Source of the DNA: Micromonospora mirobrigensis
GTDB taxonomy: Bacteria > Actinomycetota > Actinomycetes > Mycobacteriales > Micromonosporaceae
Length of the DNA stretch: 64,000 bases
Assembly (NCBI RefSeq): GCF_900091555.1
Contig: NZ_FMCX01000003.1
Location: 62,001 to 126,000, forward strand
Direction of reading: 5' to 3'
A model generated the notes under the pieces. It did not search any database and was not told the DNA's origin. It saw only the letters and a program-made list of their open reading frames with translations. Positions within the stretch are counted from its first letter, which is position 1; the number at the start of each line of letters is the position of its first letter. This document shows positions 20,365 through 29,041 of the stretch, in pieces. A program made the position numbers and the translations under genes.

Positions 20365-20504
20365 CCTTCCGCCGCAGCCGGCTTGGCCGGCCACTCCGCC
20401 GACCGGCCCCCTCATGCAGGCCGGGCCCTCAGGCCGGCGCGGTCCGAATTCAGGCCCAGCCCACCACGGGCACGGTCGGTCCCTGGAGGCCGGCCGGACA
20501 CGGG

Positions 20505-22043
20505 TCAGAGCGGCGGCGCGCCGGGTGGGACGAACGGCAGGCCGGCCGGTGGGCCGGACTCGATCAGCCGCCACAGCGCGTCGGTGTCCAGGTGCTCCTC
20601 GACCAGGTCACCGAGGACGTCCAGGGTTCGCTCCCGGGCAGCCGCGAAGGAGTTGTCCGGGGCGACCCGGAAACCGGTCCGGCCCGCCGTCCGGGCCGCC
20701 TCGGTGAGGAACCGGCGGCGGAACCCGTCGGACTCGAACGTGCCGTGCCAGTGGGTGCCGTGCACGGCGCCGAGCCGGGCTCCTTCGCCGGTGCCGTCGG
20801 CGTACCTGAGCAGCGGGGGAAGCGTCGGGTCGGCGGCGGAGACCTGCCCGTGGTGGATCTCGTAGCCGTGTACCGGTTCCCCGTCGGCGACGCCGGCCGA
20901 CCGGCGGACCGTCTTGCGCCGGTCGAAGGTGATCTCGACCGGGAGCAGGCCGAGGCCGGGCACGCTGCCGCGCCCGCTCTCCACATCGTCGTGGATGACC
21001 CGGCCCAGCATCTGGAAACCGCCGCAGATGCCGAGCAGCGGCCGGCCGGCGGCGGCGTGCGCGAGGACCGCGTCGGCCAGGCCGGTCTCCCGCAGCCAGG
21101 CCAGGTCGGCGACGGTGGACTTCGAACCGGGCAGGACGATCACGTCGGCCGCGGCGAGTTCGGCGGGCTCGACGGTGAGCCGGACCCGCACCCCGGGCTC
21201 GGTGGCGAGCGCCTCCACGTCGGTGGCGTTCGAGATCCGGGGCAGTCGGACCACGGCGACGTCCAGCCAGTCGGAGCCGTGCGGGGCGGCGGGCCGGCCG
21301 AGGACCCGGCCGTAGGCGAGCGAGTCCTCCGCGTCCAGCCACAGGTCCAGGTGCCAGGGCAGCACCCCGTAGGTGGGCCGGCCGGTGACCTGGCGCAGCA
21401 TGTCCAGCCCGGGGCGGAGCAGGCCGACGTCGCCCCGGAACTTGTTGATCACGAAGCCGGCGATCAGGGCCTGGTCGGCGGGGTCGAGCAGGGCGACGGT
21501 GCCGAACATCGAGGCGAAGACGCCACCCCGGTCGATGTCGCCGACCACGACGGTGGGCAGCCCGGCGTGCCGGGCCAGCCCCATGTTGACGTAGTCCCCG
21601 GCCCGCAGGTTGATCTCGGCCGGGCTGCCGGCGCCCTCGCAGATCACCACGTCGTACGCGGCCCGCAGCTCGGCCAGCGCGGCGTACGCGGTCTCCGCCA
21701 GCCGGGGCCGCAGGGTGCGGAAGTTGCCGGCGGTGACGGTGTCGACGGCCTCGCCGAGCAGCACCACCTGGCTGGCCAGGTCGCTGCCGGGCTTGAGCAG
21801 CACCGGATTGAACCGCAGGTCGGGTGGCACTCCGCAGGCCGCCGCCTGCATGGCCTGCGCCCGGCCGATCTCGCCGCCCCGCCCGTCCGGCCCGACCACC
21901 ACGGCCGAGTTGTTCGACATGTTCTGCGCCTTGAACGGTGCGACCTTGACCCCGCGCCGGTGCAGCCAGCGGCAGATGCCGGCGGTCAGCACGCTCTTGC
22001 CGGCGTCGGAGGTGGTGCCGGCGACCAGCAGCCCGCCGCTCAC
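20505..22043 (-). CDS. cobQ: Adenosylcobyric acid synthase (glutamine-hydrolysing)
   Basis: This 512-residue enzyme performs four sequential amidations that give adenosylcobyric acid. The N-terminal half holds the ATP-binding domain: [33 protein letters not shown] and [11 protein letters not shown]. The C-terminal half is a glutaminase domain with an intact nucleophile ([12 protein letters not shown]) and the His of GTHWHGTFE. The GTG start at 22043 overlaps the cobD stop (GTGA), so cobD and cobQ are coupled. Upstream, the frame runs on for 1.1 kb antiparallel to nothing and in a different frame of cobD; that extension is a shadow. Confidence 0.95.
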   Translation of the reverse strand: MSGGLLVAGTTSDAGKSVLTAGICRWLHRRGVKVAPFKAQNMSNNSAVVVGPDGRGGEIGRAQAMQAAACGVPPDLRFNPVLLKPGSDLASQVVLLGEAVDTVTAGNFRTLRPRLAETAYAALAELRAAYDVVICEGAGSPAEINLRAGDYVNMGLARHAGLPTVVVGDIDRGGVFASMFGTVALLDPADQALIAGFVINKFRGDVGLLRPGLDMLRQVTGRPTYGVLPWHLDLWLDAEDSLAYGRVLGRPAAPHGSDWLDVAVVRLPRISNATDVEALATEPGVRVRLTVEPAELAAADVIVLPGSKSTVADLAWLRETGLADAVLAHAAAGRPLLGICGGFQMLGRVIHDDVESGRGSVPGLGLLPVEITFDRRKTVRRSAGVADGEPVHGYEIHHGQVSAADPTLPPLLRYADGTGEGARLGAVHGTHWHGTFESDGFRRRFLTEAARTAGRTGFRVAPDNSFAAARERTLDVLGDLVEEHLDTDALWRLIESGPPAGLPFVPPGAPPL

Positions 22044-23113
22044 CGCCCGGCCCGTCCCGCCGGGTCGGCGGACACCGCGAGCCCGGCACTGCGCCGCACC
22101 ACGCCGGCCGCCAGCCGCCCGGCGGCCCGTCCCGCGCCGACGATGCGGCGCCCGCCGGTGGTGGTGAGCCGTCCGGCCACCGGCGTGGCGGCCACTGCCA
22201 GCCCGAGGGCGGCCAGCCCGACCGCGCGGGAGATCCGGGCCGCCCGCTTGAGGTGGCGGGCCTCGGGTCGGGGCCCGTCGCCGAGGAACGGGCGCACCTC
22301 GGAGCGCCCGAAGTAGACGTTGCGTCCACCGAGCCGGACCCCGAGCGCCCCGGCCATCGCGGCCTCGCACTGGCCGGCGTTCGGGCTGGGGTGGTCGTGG
22401 CGGTCCCGCCGCCAGACCCGCCAGGCCCGGCCCCGGTCGCCGTGCGCCACGGGGGCGACGGCGACGGTGAGCAGCCCGGTCAGCCGGGCCGGGACCAGGT
22501 TGAGCAGGTCGTCGAGGCGGGCGGCGGGGGTGCCGAACCGCGCGTACCGGGGTGAGCGGTGGCCGACCATGGCGTCCAGGGTGTTGGCGGCCCGGTAGCC
22601 GAGCAGGCCGGGCAGCCCGGCGACGGCGCCCCAGACCAGCGGGGCGACCACGGCGTCGGAGGTGTTCTCGGCCACCGACTCGACCGTCGCCCGGGCCAGC
22701 TCCGGCTCGTCGAGGGCGGACGGGTCCCGCCCGCAGAGGTGGCCGAGCCGGTCCCGGGTGGCGGGCAGGTCCCCGCGGCGCAGCGCGGCGCCCATCACGG
22801 TCGCCTCCCGGCTCAGCGTGCGCCCGCCCAGCACCGTCCAGGTGGCGGCGGCCGTGAGGACCACCCGGGCCACCGGCCGACGACGGGTGGCCCGGGTGGC
22901 GGCCACGCCGGCCAGCACCGGCACCCCGACGGCCAGTGCGGTGAACGCCGCGCCGGCGAGCCGGTCGGGCCGGTACAGGCGACGCTCCAGGGCGCCGGCG
23001 GCCCGCCCGAAGCCGGCCACCGGATGCCAGCGCCGGGGGTCGCCCAGCCAGGCGTCGAGGGCGTACCCCGCCACCAGTCCCGCCGCGTTCGTCACCGCGG
23101 TCGACCGCCGCAC
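22040..23113 (-). CDS. cobD: Adenosylcobinamide-phosphate synthase
   Basis: This 357-residue polytopic membrane protein of the CbiB/CobD family attaches aminopropanol (phosphate) to adenosylcobyric acid. Motifs: [17 protein letters not shown] at the N-terminus, [39 protein letters not shown] in pieces, and [21 protein letters not shown] near the C-terminal third. I chose GTG 23113, which has GGAGG 8 bases upstream, rather than two nearer GTGs at 23122 and 23119. It is the first gene of the cobD-cobQ pair. Several Ala/Val/Leu-rich helices fit a membrane location. Confidence 0.9.
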   Translation of the reverse strand: MRRSTAVTNAAGLVAGYALDAWLGDPRRWHPVAGFGRAAGALERRLYRPDRLAGAAFTALAVGVPVLAGVAATRATRRRPVARVVLTAAATWTVLGGRTLSREATVMGAALRRGDLPATRDRLGHLCGRDPSALDEPELARATVESVAENTSDAVVAPLVWGAVAGLPGLLGYRAANTLDAMVGHRSPRYARFGTPAARLDDLLNLVPARLTGLLTVAVAPVAHGDRGRAWRVWRRDRHDHPSPNAGQCEAAMAGALGVRLGGRNVYFGRSEVRPFLGDGPRPEARHLKRAARISRAVGLAALGLAVAATPVAGRLTTTGGRRIVGAGRAAGRLAAGVVRRSAGLAVSADPAGRAGR

Positions 23114-23246
23114 CCTCACCACCTCCGGCCGGCCAGCCTAGCCGTACGGCGGGGTGGCCACGCTCCGTCGCCACCCCGCCCCCCGTTCGTCCGCCCGGCG
23201 TCCCCGCCGACCACCCGCTCCGCCCCGCAGCTGGGCGGTCGGATGC

Positions 23247-23996
23247 TCAGGCGGGCACCGACACCCGGCCCCGGCCACGTCGACCCCGGCCGGACGCCGG
23301 GACGGCGGCGGGGTCCGGGACCGGCTCCAACTCGTCCTCCGTGCCCAGCTCGGCGGAGTCGTCGTCCGGCTTGTCGTCCTCCTCGTCGCCGGGCGACAGG
23401 TCGTCGAACGGGTCGGTCAGGTCGGCCAGCGACGACCCGATGCGGTCGACGCCGAGCGTGTGCCCGGCGGCCGGGCCCCGCGGCGCGTCGAAGTCCGGCC
23501 CGCCGAACTCGTCGTCGAACGGGCGGTCGTCCGGCCCGGCCGGCGCCTGGTCCGGCGGGACCGGCTCGGTCGGCTCGCCCTTGACCCGGGCCTCGGCCTC
23601 GGCGTCCTCGATCGTGCTGGTGGTCAGGCCGGGGCGGTTGCGTTCGAAGCGGGACCGGCCCCGGGAGAGGTCGTGGCCGACGGCGACCGCCTCCAGCTCG
23701 TAGAGCGTCCGGTGGTTGCCGGCGTCGTCGGTCCAGTCCCGGGTGTAGAGCCGGCCGACGACCACCACCGGGTCCCCGACCATCACCGACGAGGCGACCC
23801 CCTCGGCGAGCTTGCGCCAGCAGTTGACCCGGACGCGGAGGCTGTTGCCGTCGACCCAGCGACCGCTGTCCCGGTCGAGCCGACGGGCGGTGGAGGCGAC
23901 CTTGAAGTTGGCGACCAGGGTGTTGCTCTGGGTGGTACGGCGCCACTCGGGCGCGGTCAGCACGTTGCCGACGATCGTGACGTGGGTGTCGAACAT
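23247..23996 (-). CDS. ssb: Single-stranded DNA-binding protein, variant with non-canonical C-terminus
   Basis: This 249-residue protein begins with a typical SSB OB-fold (FDTHVTIVGNV, FKVASTARR, LRVRVNCWRKLAEG, VVVVGRLYTRDW). It starts at ATG 23996 with GGAGG upstream. After residue about 120 it is acidic and low in complexity (many Asp, Glu, Pro), and it ends in a basic segment (GRGRRGRGR) and VSVPA. The usual acidic tip DDDxPF, which recruits partner proteins, is absent. It is therefore probably a secondary SSB paralogue, not the replicative one. It is divergent from the HPF-like gene. Confidence 0.85.
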   Translation of the reverse strand: MFDTHVTIVGNVLTAPEWRRTTQSNTLVANFKVASTARRLDRDSGRWVDGNSLRVRVNCWRKLAEGVASSVMVGDPVVVVGRLYTRDWTDDAGNHRTLYELEAVAVGHDLSRGRSRFERNRPGLTTSTIEDAEAEARVKGEPTEPVPPDQAPAGPDDRPFDDEFGGPDFDAPRGPAAGHTLGVDRIGSSLADLTDPFDDLSPGDEEDDKPDDDSAELGTEDELEPVPDPAAVPASGRGRRGRGRVSVPA

Positions 23997-24207
23997 CCGT
24001 TCCTCCAGGGTGAGTACCTGGTGGGAGCCTCGGCCGTCCGCCACGTCGGCACCAGCGCCGGAGCCCGCCCTGTGGACGACGGAGCGACCTGTGGACAACG
24101 ACCTGATCAAGGACCCGTCTGTTAGGGCCGCCCGACCCTGGGGGTTCCCGCGGCCACCTGGCCACGATCAGATCAACCGGTCGGTTCCGAACGGAGCGTG
24201 ACTGGGT

Positions 24208-24330
24208 ATGGCTTTGATCAACCGAGCGACCACCACCGCTCGACGCCCGACGAGAAAGGCAGCGCTGATGACTTTCCGCCCGTCCCGTACGACCCGCACC
24301 GTCCGCATCGAGGGCGAGGTCCGGCGATGA
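24208..24330 (+). CDS. Possible small basic upstream peptide overlapping the HPF-like gene
   Basis: A 40-codon frame (ATG 24208, second ATG 24268) ends in TGA at 24328-24330, overlapping the ATG of the HPF-like gene (ATGA). From 24268 it encodes a 20-residue, Arg-rich peptide (MTFRPSRTTRTVRIEGEVRR) with GAGAAAGG upstream. The overlap and ribosome-binding site suggest a translated, coupled leader, but with this size and base composition chance is possible. Confidence 0.35.
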   Translation: MALINRATTTARRPTRKAALMTFRPSRTTRTVRIEGEVRR

Positions 24331-24749
24331 GCGCCGTCGCGAACCCGGCCACCGTCGCGGAGTGCCTGCGCGTCGGCGCCGGCTTCTCCCAGGGCGACCG
24401 GAACTGGATCGCCGAGCAGTTCGCCCCCCTCGACGCCCGGCTGGCCGGCTTCCACGCCGACTCCACCGAGTTGGAGGTCTCGGTGAAGGACCGGGAGGCC
24501 CGGGGGCAGAAGGTCACCCTGGAGTGCTGGATCGCCGGCCGCCAGAAGATCGTCACCACCTCCTCGGAGGAGGACCTGCACGCGGCGCTCAACGACTGCC
24601 GCGACGACCTGCGCCGGAAGTTGAACGACGCGAAGACCCGGCAGGAGCCGCGGCACAACAAGCACGTCCGGGAGATGGGCCAGCCCGTCCCCGACCAGCC
24701 GGCGGAGCTCGACGTCGACGCGCTGCGCGCGGACGCCGAGACCGCCTGA
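24327..24749 (+). CDS. HPF/RaiA-type ribosome-associated protein
   Basis: This 140-residue protein has features of the sigma-54 modulation/S30EA fold: a strand with VSVKDREARGQKVTLECWI, then a helix LHAALNDCRDDLRRKLNDAK, and a basic patch (RQEPRHNKH). HPF/RaiA proteins bind the 30S decoding region and hold ribosomes inactive. The length is that of the short form with no C-terminal dimerisation domain. ATG 24327 has GAGG 10 bases before it and overlaps a small upstream frame. A good hairpin terminator follows. Confidence 0.75.
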   Translation: MSAVANPATVAECLRVGAGFSQGDRNWIAEQFAPLDARLAGFHADSTELEVSVKDREARGQKVTLECWIAGRQKIVTTSSEEDLHAALNDCRDDLRRKLNDAKTRQEPRHNKHVREMGQPVPDQPAELDVDALRADAETA

Positions 24750-24761
24750 GCGACGCGCCGC

Positions 24762-24798
24762 CCGTCCCCGCCCGCGCCGTCGCGCCGGGCGGGGACGG
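24762..24798 (+). terminator. Hairpin terminator after the HPF-like gene
   Basis: A perfect 13-bp stem (24762-24774 with 24786-24798) lies 13 bases after the stop. A second, smaller hairpin follows at about 24805-24821. Confidence 0.7.
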
Positions 24799-24843
24799 AC
24801 GCAGGGCTACCGCTCGGTAGCCTGCCGGCGTACCGTCGCGGTC

Positions 24844-25956
24844 GTGGAACCGGACGTGCTGGGGCCGCCGTACGAGCGGCAGACGATCGACCTGGGCACC
24901 GACGACGAGGGGCCGGTGGTCGCCACCCTGGTCCGCCGTCGGGCGGAGCGACCCACCGGGCGGGCCGTGCTCTACGTGCACGGCTTCGTCGACTACTTCT
25001 TCCAGACCCACGTCGCCGACTTCTTCGCCGAGCGGGGCTGGGACTTCTACGCCCTCGACCTGCGCAAGTACGGCCGCAGCCTGCTGCCGCACCAGACGCC
25101 GAACTTCTGCCGGGACGTCAGCGACTACTTCCGCGAGCTGGACGCCGCCGCCGAGATCATCCGTACACAGGACGGGCACGACACGCTGCTCGGCATGGGT
25201 CACTCCACCGGCGGCCTGATCCTGTCGCTCTGGGCGCACGCCCGGCGCGACGCCGGCCTGGTCGACGGGCTGGTGCTGAACAGCCCGTTCTTCGACATCA
25301 ACGCCCCCTGGCTGGTCCGTCGACCCCTCGCGGCCGCCATCTCCCGGCTGGGCCGCCGGGCGCCGCACCGCGCGCTCCCCGTCGGCCTCGGCACCGTGTA
25401 CGGCGAGAGCCTGCACGCCGACCACCGGGGCGAGTGGAGCTACGACCTGGCCTGGAAGCCGCTGGCCGGGTTCCCGGTGCGGTTCGGCTGGCTGAACGCG
25501 ATCCGGACCGCCCAGCGGCAGCTCCGCGCCGGTCTGGAGATCCCGGTGCCGGTGCTGCTGGCCTGCTCGACCCGGAGCTTCCGGGGCACCCGCTGGCACG
25601 AGTCGGCCGCGCTGGCCGACGCGGTGCTGGACGTGGAGCACATGGTGCGCTGGGCGCCCCGGCTGGGCCGGCACGTCACCGTGGCCCGCTTCGACGGCGG
25701 CATGCACGACCTGACGCTCTCCGGCCCCGCCGTACGGGAGAAGGTCTTCACCGAGGTGGGCCGCTGGGCGGAGGCGTTCCTCGGCGCCGGGCCGACCGCT
25801 CCCGCCGGTGACTCCCCCGCCGCACCACCGGCCACCCGCCGCCCGGTCGACGGTCCTTCTCCGGCCGACGTCCCGTCCGCGGACCCTGCCGTGACGCCGG
25901 CGGAGACACCGGCCGAGGCCGACGGTGCGCCGGCGGAAACCCCCGCCCGGTCCTGA
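24844..25956 (+). CDS. Alpha/beta hydrolase (serine aminopeptidase S33/monoacylglycerol lipase-like)
   Basis: This 370-residue protein has an alpha/beta-hydrolase fold. It has the oxyanion-hole strand VLYVHGFVDYF, the nucleophile elbow GMGHSTGG (Ser), a lid region rich in Arg/Pro, and FDGGMHDLTLSG carrying the catalytic His. It resembles the hydrolase_4 group that cleaves acylglycerols or short esters. The last 60 residues are a Pro/Ala/Thr/Glu-rich tail that looks disordered. GTG start at 24844, immediately before MEPDVLGPP-type sequence. The substrate is unknown. It stands alone, convergent with the GNAT gene. Confidence 0.85.
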   Translation: MEPDVLGPPYERQTIDLGTDDEGPVVATLVRRRAERPTGRAVLYVHGFVDYFFQTHVADFFAERGWDFYALDLRKYGRSLLPHQTPNFCRDVSDYFRELDAAAEIIRTQDGHDTLLGMGHSTGGLILSLWAHARRDAGLVDGLVLNSPFFDINAPWLVRRPLAAAISRLGRRAPHRALPVGLGTVYGESLHADHRGEWSYDLAWKPLAGFPVRFGWLNAIRTAQRQLRAGLEIPVPVLLACSTRSFRGTRWHESAALADAVLDVEHMVRWAPRLGRHVTVARFDGGMHDLTLSGPAVREKVFTEVGRWAEAFLGAGPTAPAGDSPAAPPATRRPVDGPSPADVPSADPAVTPAETPAEADGAPAETPARS

Positions 25957-25977
25957 CGGGCACGCCGCCCGCCGGGT

Positions 25978-26508
25978 TCAACGCCCGGCGGGCCCGGCGG
26001 CGGCCGATTCGGCGTCGGCGAGCGCCAGCAGCCGGTGCGCCGCCTCGCCGGTCAGGTCCAGCTCGCCGACGACCTGCTCGCCGCTGAGCTCGCCGGTGCG
26101 CCGGAAGCCGAGCCGGAGATAGAACTCCTCCGGGCCGTCCTCCCCCTCGTCCCAGGTGGTGAAGATCCGGGTCTCGCCCCGCCGGCGGGCCTCCGCGCAG
26201 ACCGCGGCGACCGCGTACCGGCCGAGGCCCTGTGCCTGGCGGTCGGCGGCGACGTTCAACCGCCACAGGCCGGAGCGCAGGTCGGCCGGGTCGTCGTGGC
26301 GCCAGGGGATCCGGAAGAACCCCATCAGGAAGGCCACCGGACGCCCGTCGTCGACGACCAGCCGCGGCCAGGCGATCTCCCCCCAGGCGTACGCCTCGGC
26401 GAGCGAGCGGGCGACCGGCTCGACCAGGTGCTCCTGGTCGGGGCGGACCCGCACGTCGCAGGCGGCTTCGACGTTGTCGGGGGTGATCTTCTCCAGGCGC
26501 AGCGACAT
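25978..26508 (-). CDS. GNAT-family N-acetyltransferase
   Basis: This 176-residue protein has the GNAT fold, with the acetyl-CoA pyrophosphate-binding motif RQAQGLGRYAVAAV in the middle and FYLRLGFRRTGE near the end. The N-terminal MSLRLEKITPDNVEAACDVRV is typical of small-molecule GNATs. The acceptor is unknown. It is a single gene, convergent with the alpha/beta hydrolase. Confidence 0.85.
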   Translation of the reverse strand: MSLRLEKITPDNVEAACDVRVRPDQEHLVEPVARSLAEAYAWGEIAWPRLVVDDGRPVAFLMGFFRIPWRHDDPADLRSGLWRLNVAADRQAQGLGRYAVAAVCAEARRRGETRIFTTWDEGEDGPEEFYLRLGFRRTGELSGEQVVGELDLTGEAAHRLLALADAESAAAGPAGR

Positions 26509-26577
26509 GGCGGGGACCCTAGCGGGACGCCCCCGCCGCCCGCGCCGGCTTTTCCCGCCGGTCGCGACCCGCGCCGG

Positions 26578-27258
26578 TCAGCCCGTGGGCAGCTCCGCGA
26601 CGGCGGCGCGGATGCGGTCGAAGGGCGCCACCGGATGCCGTGCGCCGTCGCCGGGCAGCAGCACGCCGAGGCAGTGCACCCCCAGGTCGCCGTCGGCGTC
26701 GGTGTCCACGCCGAAGACGGGTGCGCCGACGTACCCGTCGGGCAGCGCCGCGTCGACCAGCAGCAGGTCACCGTCGCGGACGACCCGCTCGACGGCCACC
26801 TCCAGCGGGCGCGGGGTGCCGGGTTCGGGGCGTACCCCGTGGGCCAGGACGAAGGCCGAGCCCGGCTGCGCGCCGACCCGGGCGAGCGTCGCGGGCCCGG
26901 CCGCCAGTCCGTCGGTGACCGGCTGGGTGCGCCAGCGCCAGCCGTGCTCCCGGGCGTACGCGTGCGGGCCGGCCATCGGCAGGATGGCCACCCCCAGGTC
27001 GGGGCGGCGGGTCCAGCCGGCGGCGGCCGGCGTGATCGAGTCGGCGGCGCCGGGCGGCTCGGTCACACTGGGCCGCAGCCCGACCTCGGCGGCGCCGGCC
27101 AGCGGGTCCGCGGTGAGCAGGTGGTCGACCCCGGCCGCGTCGGCGAAGAGGAACGCGGTGCCGAACCGACCGGCCGTCCGCAGCGGCAGCAGGGCGCGGC
27201 CGACGATCTGGCACAGCTCGTAGGCGACGTCGTTCTCGATCTCCGGTTCCAGCAGCAC
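26578..27258 (-). CDS. Trypsin-fold-like protein without a visible catalytic triad
   Basis: This 226-residue protein starts at GTG 27258 (VLLEPEIENDVAYEL). Its order of motifs resembles chymotrypsin-like proteases: GTAFLF, then HLLTADPLA where proteases have TAAH, RPDLGVAILP where they have the Asp strand, and DGYVGAPVFGV where they have GxSGxP. If the alignment is right, the catalytic His and Ser are replaced (by Asp and Val), so it would be a pseudoprotease or a binding module. No signal peptide or transmembrane helix is seen. It ends about 145 bases from the tRNA-Arg gene on the other strand. Confidence 0.55.
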   Translation of the reverse strand: MLLEPEIENDVAYELCQIVGRALLPLRTAGRFGTAFLFADAAGVDHLLTADPLAGAAEVGLRPSVTEPPGAADSITPAAAGWTRRPDLGVAILPMAGPHAYAREHGWRWRTQPVTDGLAAGPATLARVGAQPGSAFVLAHGVRPEPGTPRPLEVAVERVVRDGDLLLVDAALPDGYVGAPVFGVDTDADGDLGVHCLGVLLPGDGARHPVAPFDRIRAAVAELPTG

Positions 27259-27402
27259 GCCCCCGAGGGTACGGGCCGGTCCGCCCACCGGCTGGGGTGA
27301 CGGCGGGAGTCGATCCGTGGGATTCTGATCAACGGCCGAGCACCCGTTATGCCGCGCAACGGCCGGTCGGCGGTACCCTCTTGGCGCGACGTCGCGTCGT
27401 GC

Positions 27403-27475
27403 GCGCCCGTAGCTCAGCGGATAGAGCAGGGGACTTCTAATCCCAAGGCCGCAGGTTCGAATCCTGCCGGGCGCA
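27403..27475 (+). tRNA. tRNA-Arg (anticodon UCU)
   Basis: A cloverleaf is readable: acceptor GCGCCCG/CGGGCGC with discriminator A, D-arm GCTC/GAGC, anticodon loop CTTCTAA (UCU), and T-arm GCAGG/CCTGC around TTCGAAT. The anticodon stem has one G-A mismatch at its outer pair. CCA is not encoded. The 3' half serves as the attachment site of the integrated elements that follow. Confidence 0.93.
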
Positions 27476-27479
27476 CCCT
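27434..27479 (+). other. attL / attB core in tRNA-Arg, copy 1
   Basis: The core runs from the anticodon loop to just past the 3' end of tRNA-Arg. The same 46 bases recur exactly at 28996-29041, and 39 of them at 33500-33538. Confidence 0.85.
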
Positions 27480-27534
27480 TCCCACCGCAGGTCAGCGACT
27501 TCCCGGTCCCGTTCCGAGTGATCACGACAGCTCC

Positions 27535-27557
27535 CGTACAGCCATTCATACAGCCAA
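27535..27557. repeat. Arm-type direct repeat next to att copy 1
   Basis: A 23-bp segment contains GTACAGCCA / ATACAGCCA as a 12-base-period direct repeat, 56 bases inside the element from core copy 1. The same segment recurs at 28888 and 33392. It probably binds integrase arm domains or an accessory factor. Confidence 0.6.
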
Positions 27558-27558
27558 G

Positions 27559-28131
27559 TCACCCGAAGAGGTGCTTCGCGGCCTCGTCCACGGCGGCCCG
27601 CTCGATCTCTGGCAGGACGTGGGCGTAGGTGTTCATCGTCAGCCCGATCTGGCTGTGACCGAGCACCTTCATCACCGTCCGGGGCGAGGCACCAGAGACG
27701 AGCAGGAACGTCGCGCAGGCGTGCCGCAGGTCATGCAGCCGCAGCCAGTCGAGGTCGGCCGCCGCCCGGATCCTGTGCCACGTCCGGTCGATGTGATCCG
27801 GGTCCATCGGCGTACCGACCGTGGACGGGAAGACCAGGCCGTGATCCTGCCACCGCTCCCCCGCCGCCAACCGATCCGCGGCTTGCTGCCGACGATGCGC
27901 TCGGAACAGGGCGAGGGTCTGCGCCGGCACCGGAACCGTCCGCCGGGACCGCTCCGTCTTGGGCGCCACGAGCTGGAGGCGACCCTCGGCCCGCTGGACG
28001 GTTTGCCGAACGGTCAGGGTGCCAGCCTCGAAGTCGATATCCGACCAGGCGAGCCCGAGCAGCTCCCCGCGACGAAGGCCGACCGTCAGGGCGCAGACGT
28101 ACAAGGCTTCCAGGCGGTGTCTCCGCAGCAC
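27559..28131 (-). pseudogene. Tyrosine integrase, catalytic domain only (N-terminus lost)
   Basis: The minus-strand frame encodes about 190 residues of a tyrosine recombinase catalytic domain: LTVGLRRGELLGLAW (first catalytic Arg), PKTERSRRTVPVP (Lys region), LHDLRHACATFLL (HxxR), LGHSQIGLTMNTYAH (His and the nucleophile Tyr). Upstream of about 28131 the homology stops abruptly at a repeat that also occurs at 32569. The frame continues to 28314, but that part is not integrase-like. The core-binding and arm-binding domains are missing, so the protein should not integrate DNA on its own. Its 3' end lies against att copy 1, the normal AICE arrangement. Confidence 0.85.
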
Positions 28132-28133
28132 AT

Positions 28134-28163
28134 CAAGGCGGCCCGCAAGCGGGCCGCGCCGGC
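28134..28163. repeat. 30-bp repeat at the integrase truncation point, copy 1
   Basis: The segment is almost identical to 32569-32598 (one difference). It forms a hairpin (GCGGCCCGC, AA, GCGGGCCGC) and sits exactly where integrase homology ends. Confidence 0.6.
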
Positions 28164-28265
28164 ATCGGCCGGCGCGCCGGCCGATTGCAGGTGCCTTGAG
28201 GACCGGAACCGCTGCCTCCGGCGGGGATCTTCGACAGAGATGGGCTTGAGGCAGAGGAGCGGTAC

Positions 28266-28505
28266 GTGGCAGACGAGGTGTTCCCGAGCGATCTTTCCGG
28301 CCACTTCTGGGCAACGCTGGAACACCGGCCTGAACTCGATCGATGGCGCTTCGAGATCATGGACTACCAGAACAACGTCCTGCTCGGTGGCTTGGCCTGT
28401 AGCGAGCGGCAGGCCGCAGCCATCGTCAACGCATGGGACCAGGTGATCGCAACGTCACGCGACGAAGAGGACCCCAGCATGGATTGGGTCGATGACTCGG
28501 AATGA
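28266..28505 (+). CDS. Hypothetical small acidic protein
   Basis: This 79-residue acidic protein (GTG 28266, AGAGGAG 7 bases upstream) contains a WRFEIMDYQNNVLLGG strand region and ends DEEDPSMDWVDDSE. No family is recognised. Its 5' end overlaps the nonsense extension of the broken integrase frame on the other strand, so it probably belongs to DNA that replaced the integrase N-terminus. It is convergent with the next gene. Confidence 0.5.
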   Translation: MADEVFPSDLSGHFWATLEHRPELDRWRFEIMDYQNNVLLGGLACSERQAAAIVNAWDQVIATSRDEEDPSMDWVDDSE

Positions 28506-28522
28506 CGGGTGGCCTGCGATGG

Positions 28523-28867
28523 CTATGGAAGTTGGTCCTCATCACCGAGGTTCAGCACGAAAGGCGATCCGGAGTGATCCGGCTGCCACCCAAGGTCAAG
28601 CGCTCGTCGTATAGCGCTGGCGACCGCCGAAGGCAGCACCGGAGACGACGGCGCGTTCATCCAGTTGGCCGGATGAGGCGACGCCAGCTGCACGACGAGA
28701 GTGGCGCGGCCAGGCGGATCCGTCCGCTCTACAGCAAAGCTCAGCGGCGACCAGGTCAAGCCCTGACTGTACGTCGGCTTCCGGCGGACGATCCAGCGAT
28801 AGCCCTTGCCGTCGACAACGATCGGCCTACTGCCTCGCTTGTTGAACGCCACCGAGCCTCCCACCAT
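28523..28867 (-). CDS. Hypothetical protein in element I
   Basis: This protein of about 114 residues has a plausible globular composition: RPIVVDGKGYRWIVRR, LTWSPLSFAVE, ATLVVQLASPHPANWM, SAVASAIRRALDLGW. These patterns look like a genuine beta-rich protein with a C-terminal helix; I recall no named family. The start is ATG 28867; a GTG 15 bases further in, after GGGAGG, is an alternative. It reads toward the integrase remnant and lies just inside the right end of element I. Confidence 0.5.
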   Translation of the reverse strand: MVGGSVAFNKRGSRPIVVDGKGYRWIVRRKPTYSQGLTWSPLSFAVERTDPPGRATLVVQLASPHPANWMNAPSSPVLPSAVASAIRRALDLGWQPDHSGSPFVLNLGDEDQLP

Positions 28868-28887
28868 GCCGCAGCAGCATTCGCGGC

Positions 28888-28910
28888 CGTACAGCCATTC
28901 GTACAGCCAA
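28888..28910. repeat. Arm-type direct repeat next to att copy 2
   Basis: Same 23-bp segment as at 27535 with one change. It ends 85 bases before core copy 2. Confidence 0.6.
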
Positions 28911-28995
28911 CACTGTCGACCAAGGCCGACGCGATCCGACAGCGGCAGACGCCTTGAGTAGGGGCAGGTTACCGCGACCAGCCACCCGCGATCTT

Positions 28996-29041
28996 CTTCT
29001 AATCCCAAGGCCGCAGGTTCGAATCCTGCCGGGCGCACCCT
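28996..29041 (+). other. Attachment core copy 2 (junction of elements I and II)
   Basis: The 46-base core is identical to that in tRNA-Arg. Left flank resembles the left flank of copy 3; right flank (about 29042-29090) resembles the right flank of copy 1. This site is therefore both the right end of element I and the left end of element II. Confidence 0.8.

Noticed and set aside
7241..23113. Cobalamin riboswitch upstream of cob genes
   Set aside because: I looked for the B12-box pattern before cobC, cobB and cobD and did not see it; the gaps are too short or lack the conserved core.
27400..27549. Minus-strand peptide GAPGRIRTCGLGIR across the tRNA-Arg gene
   Set aside because: This is the known artefact of translating a tRNA; the same peptide appears at 28996 and 33500 because the tRNA 3' half is repeated there.
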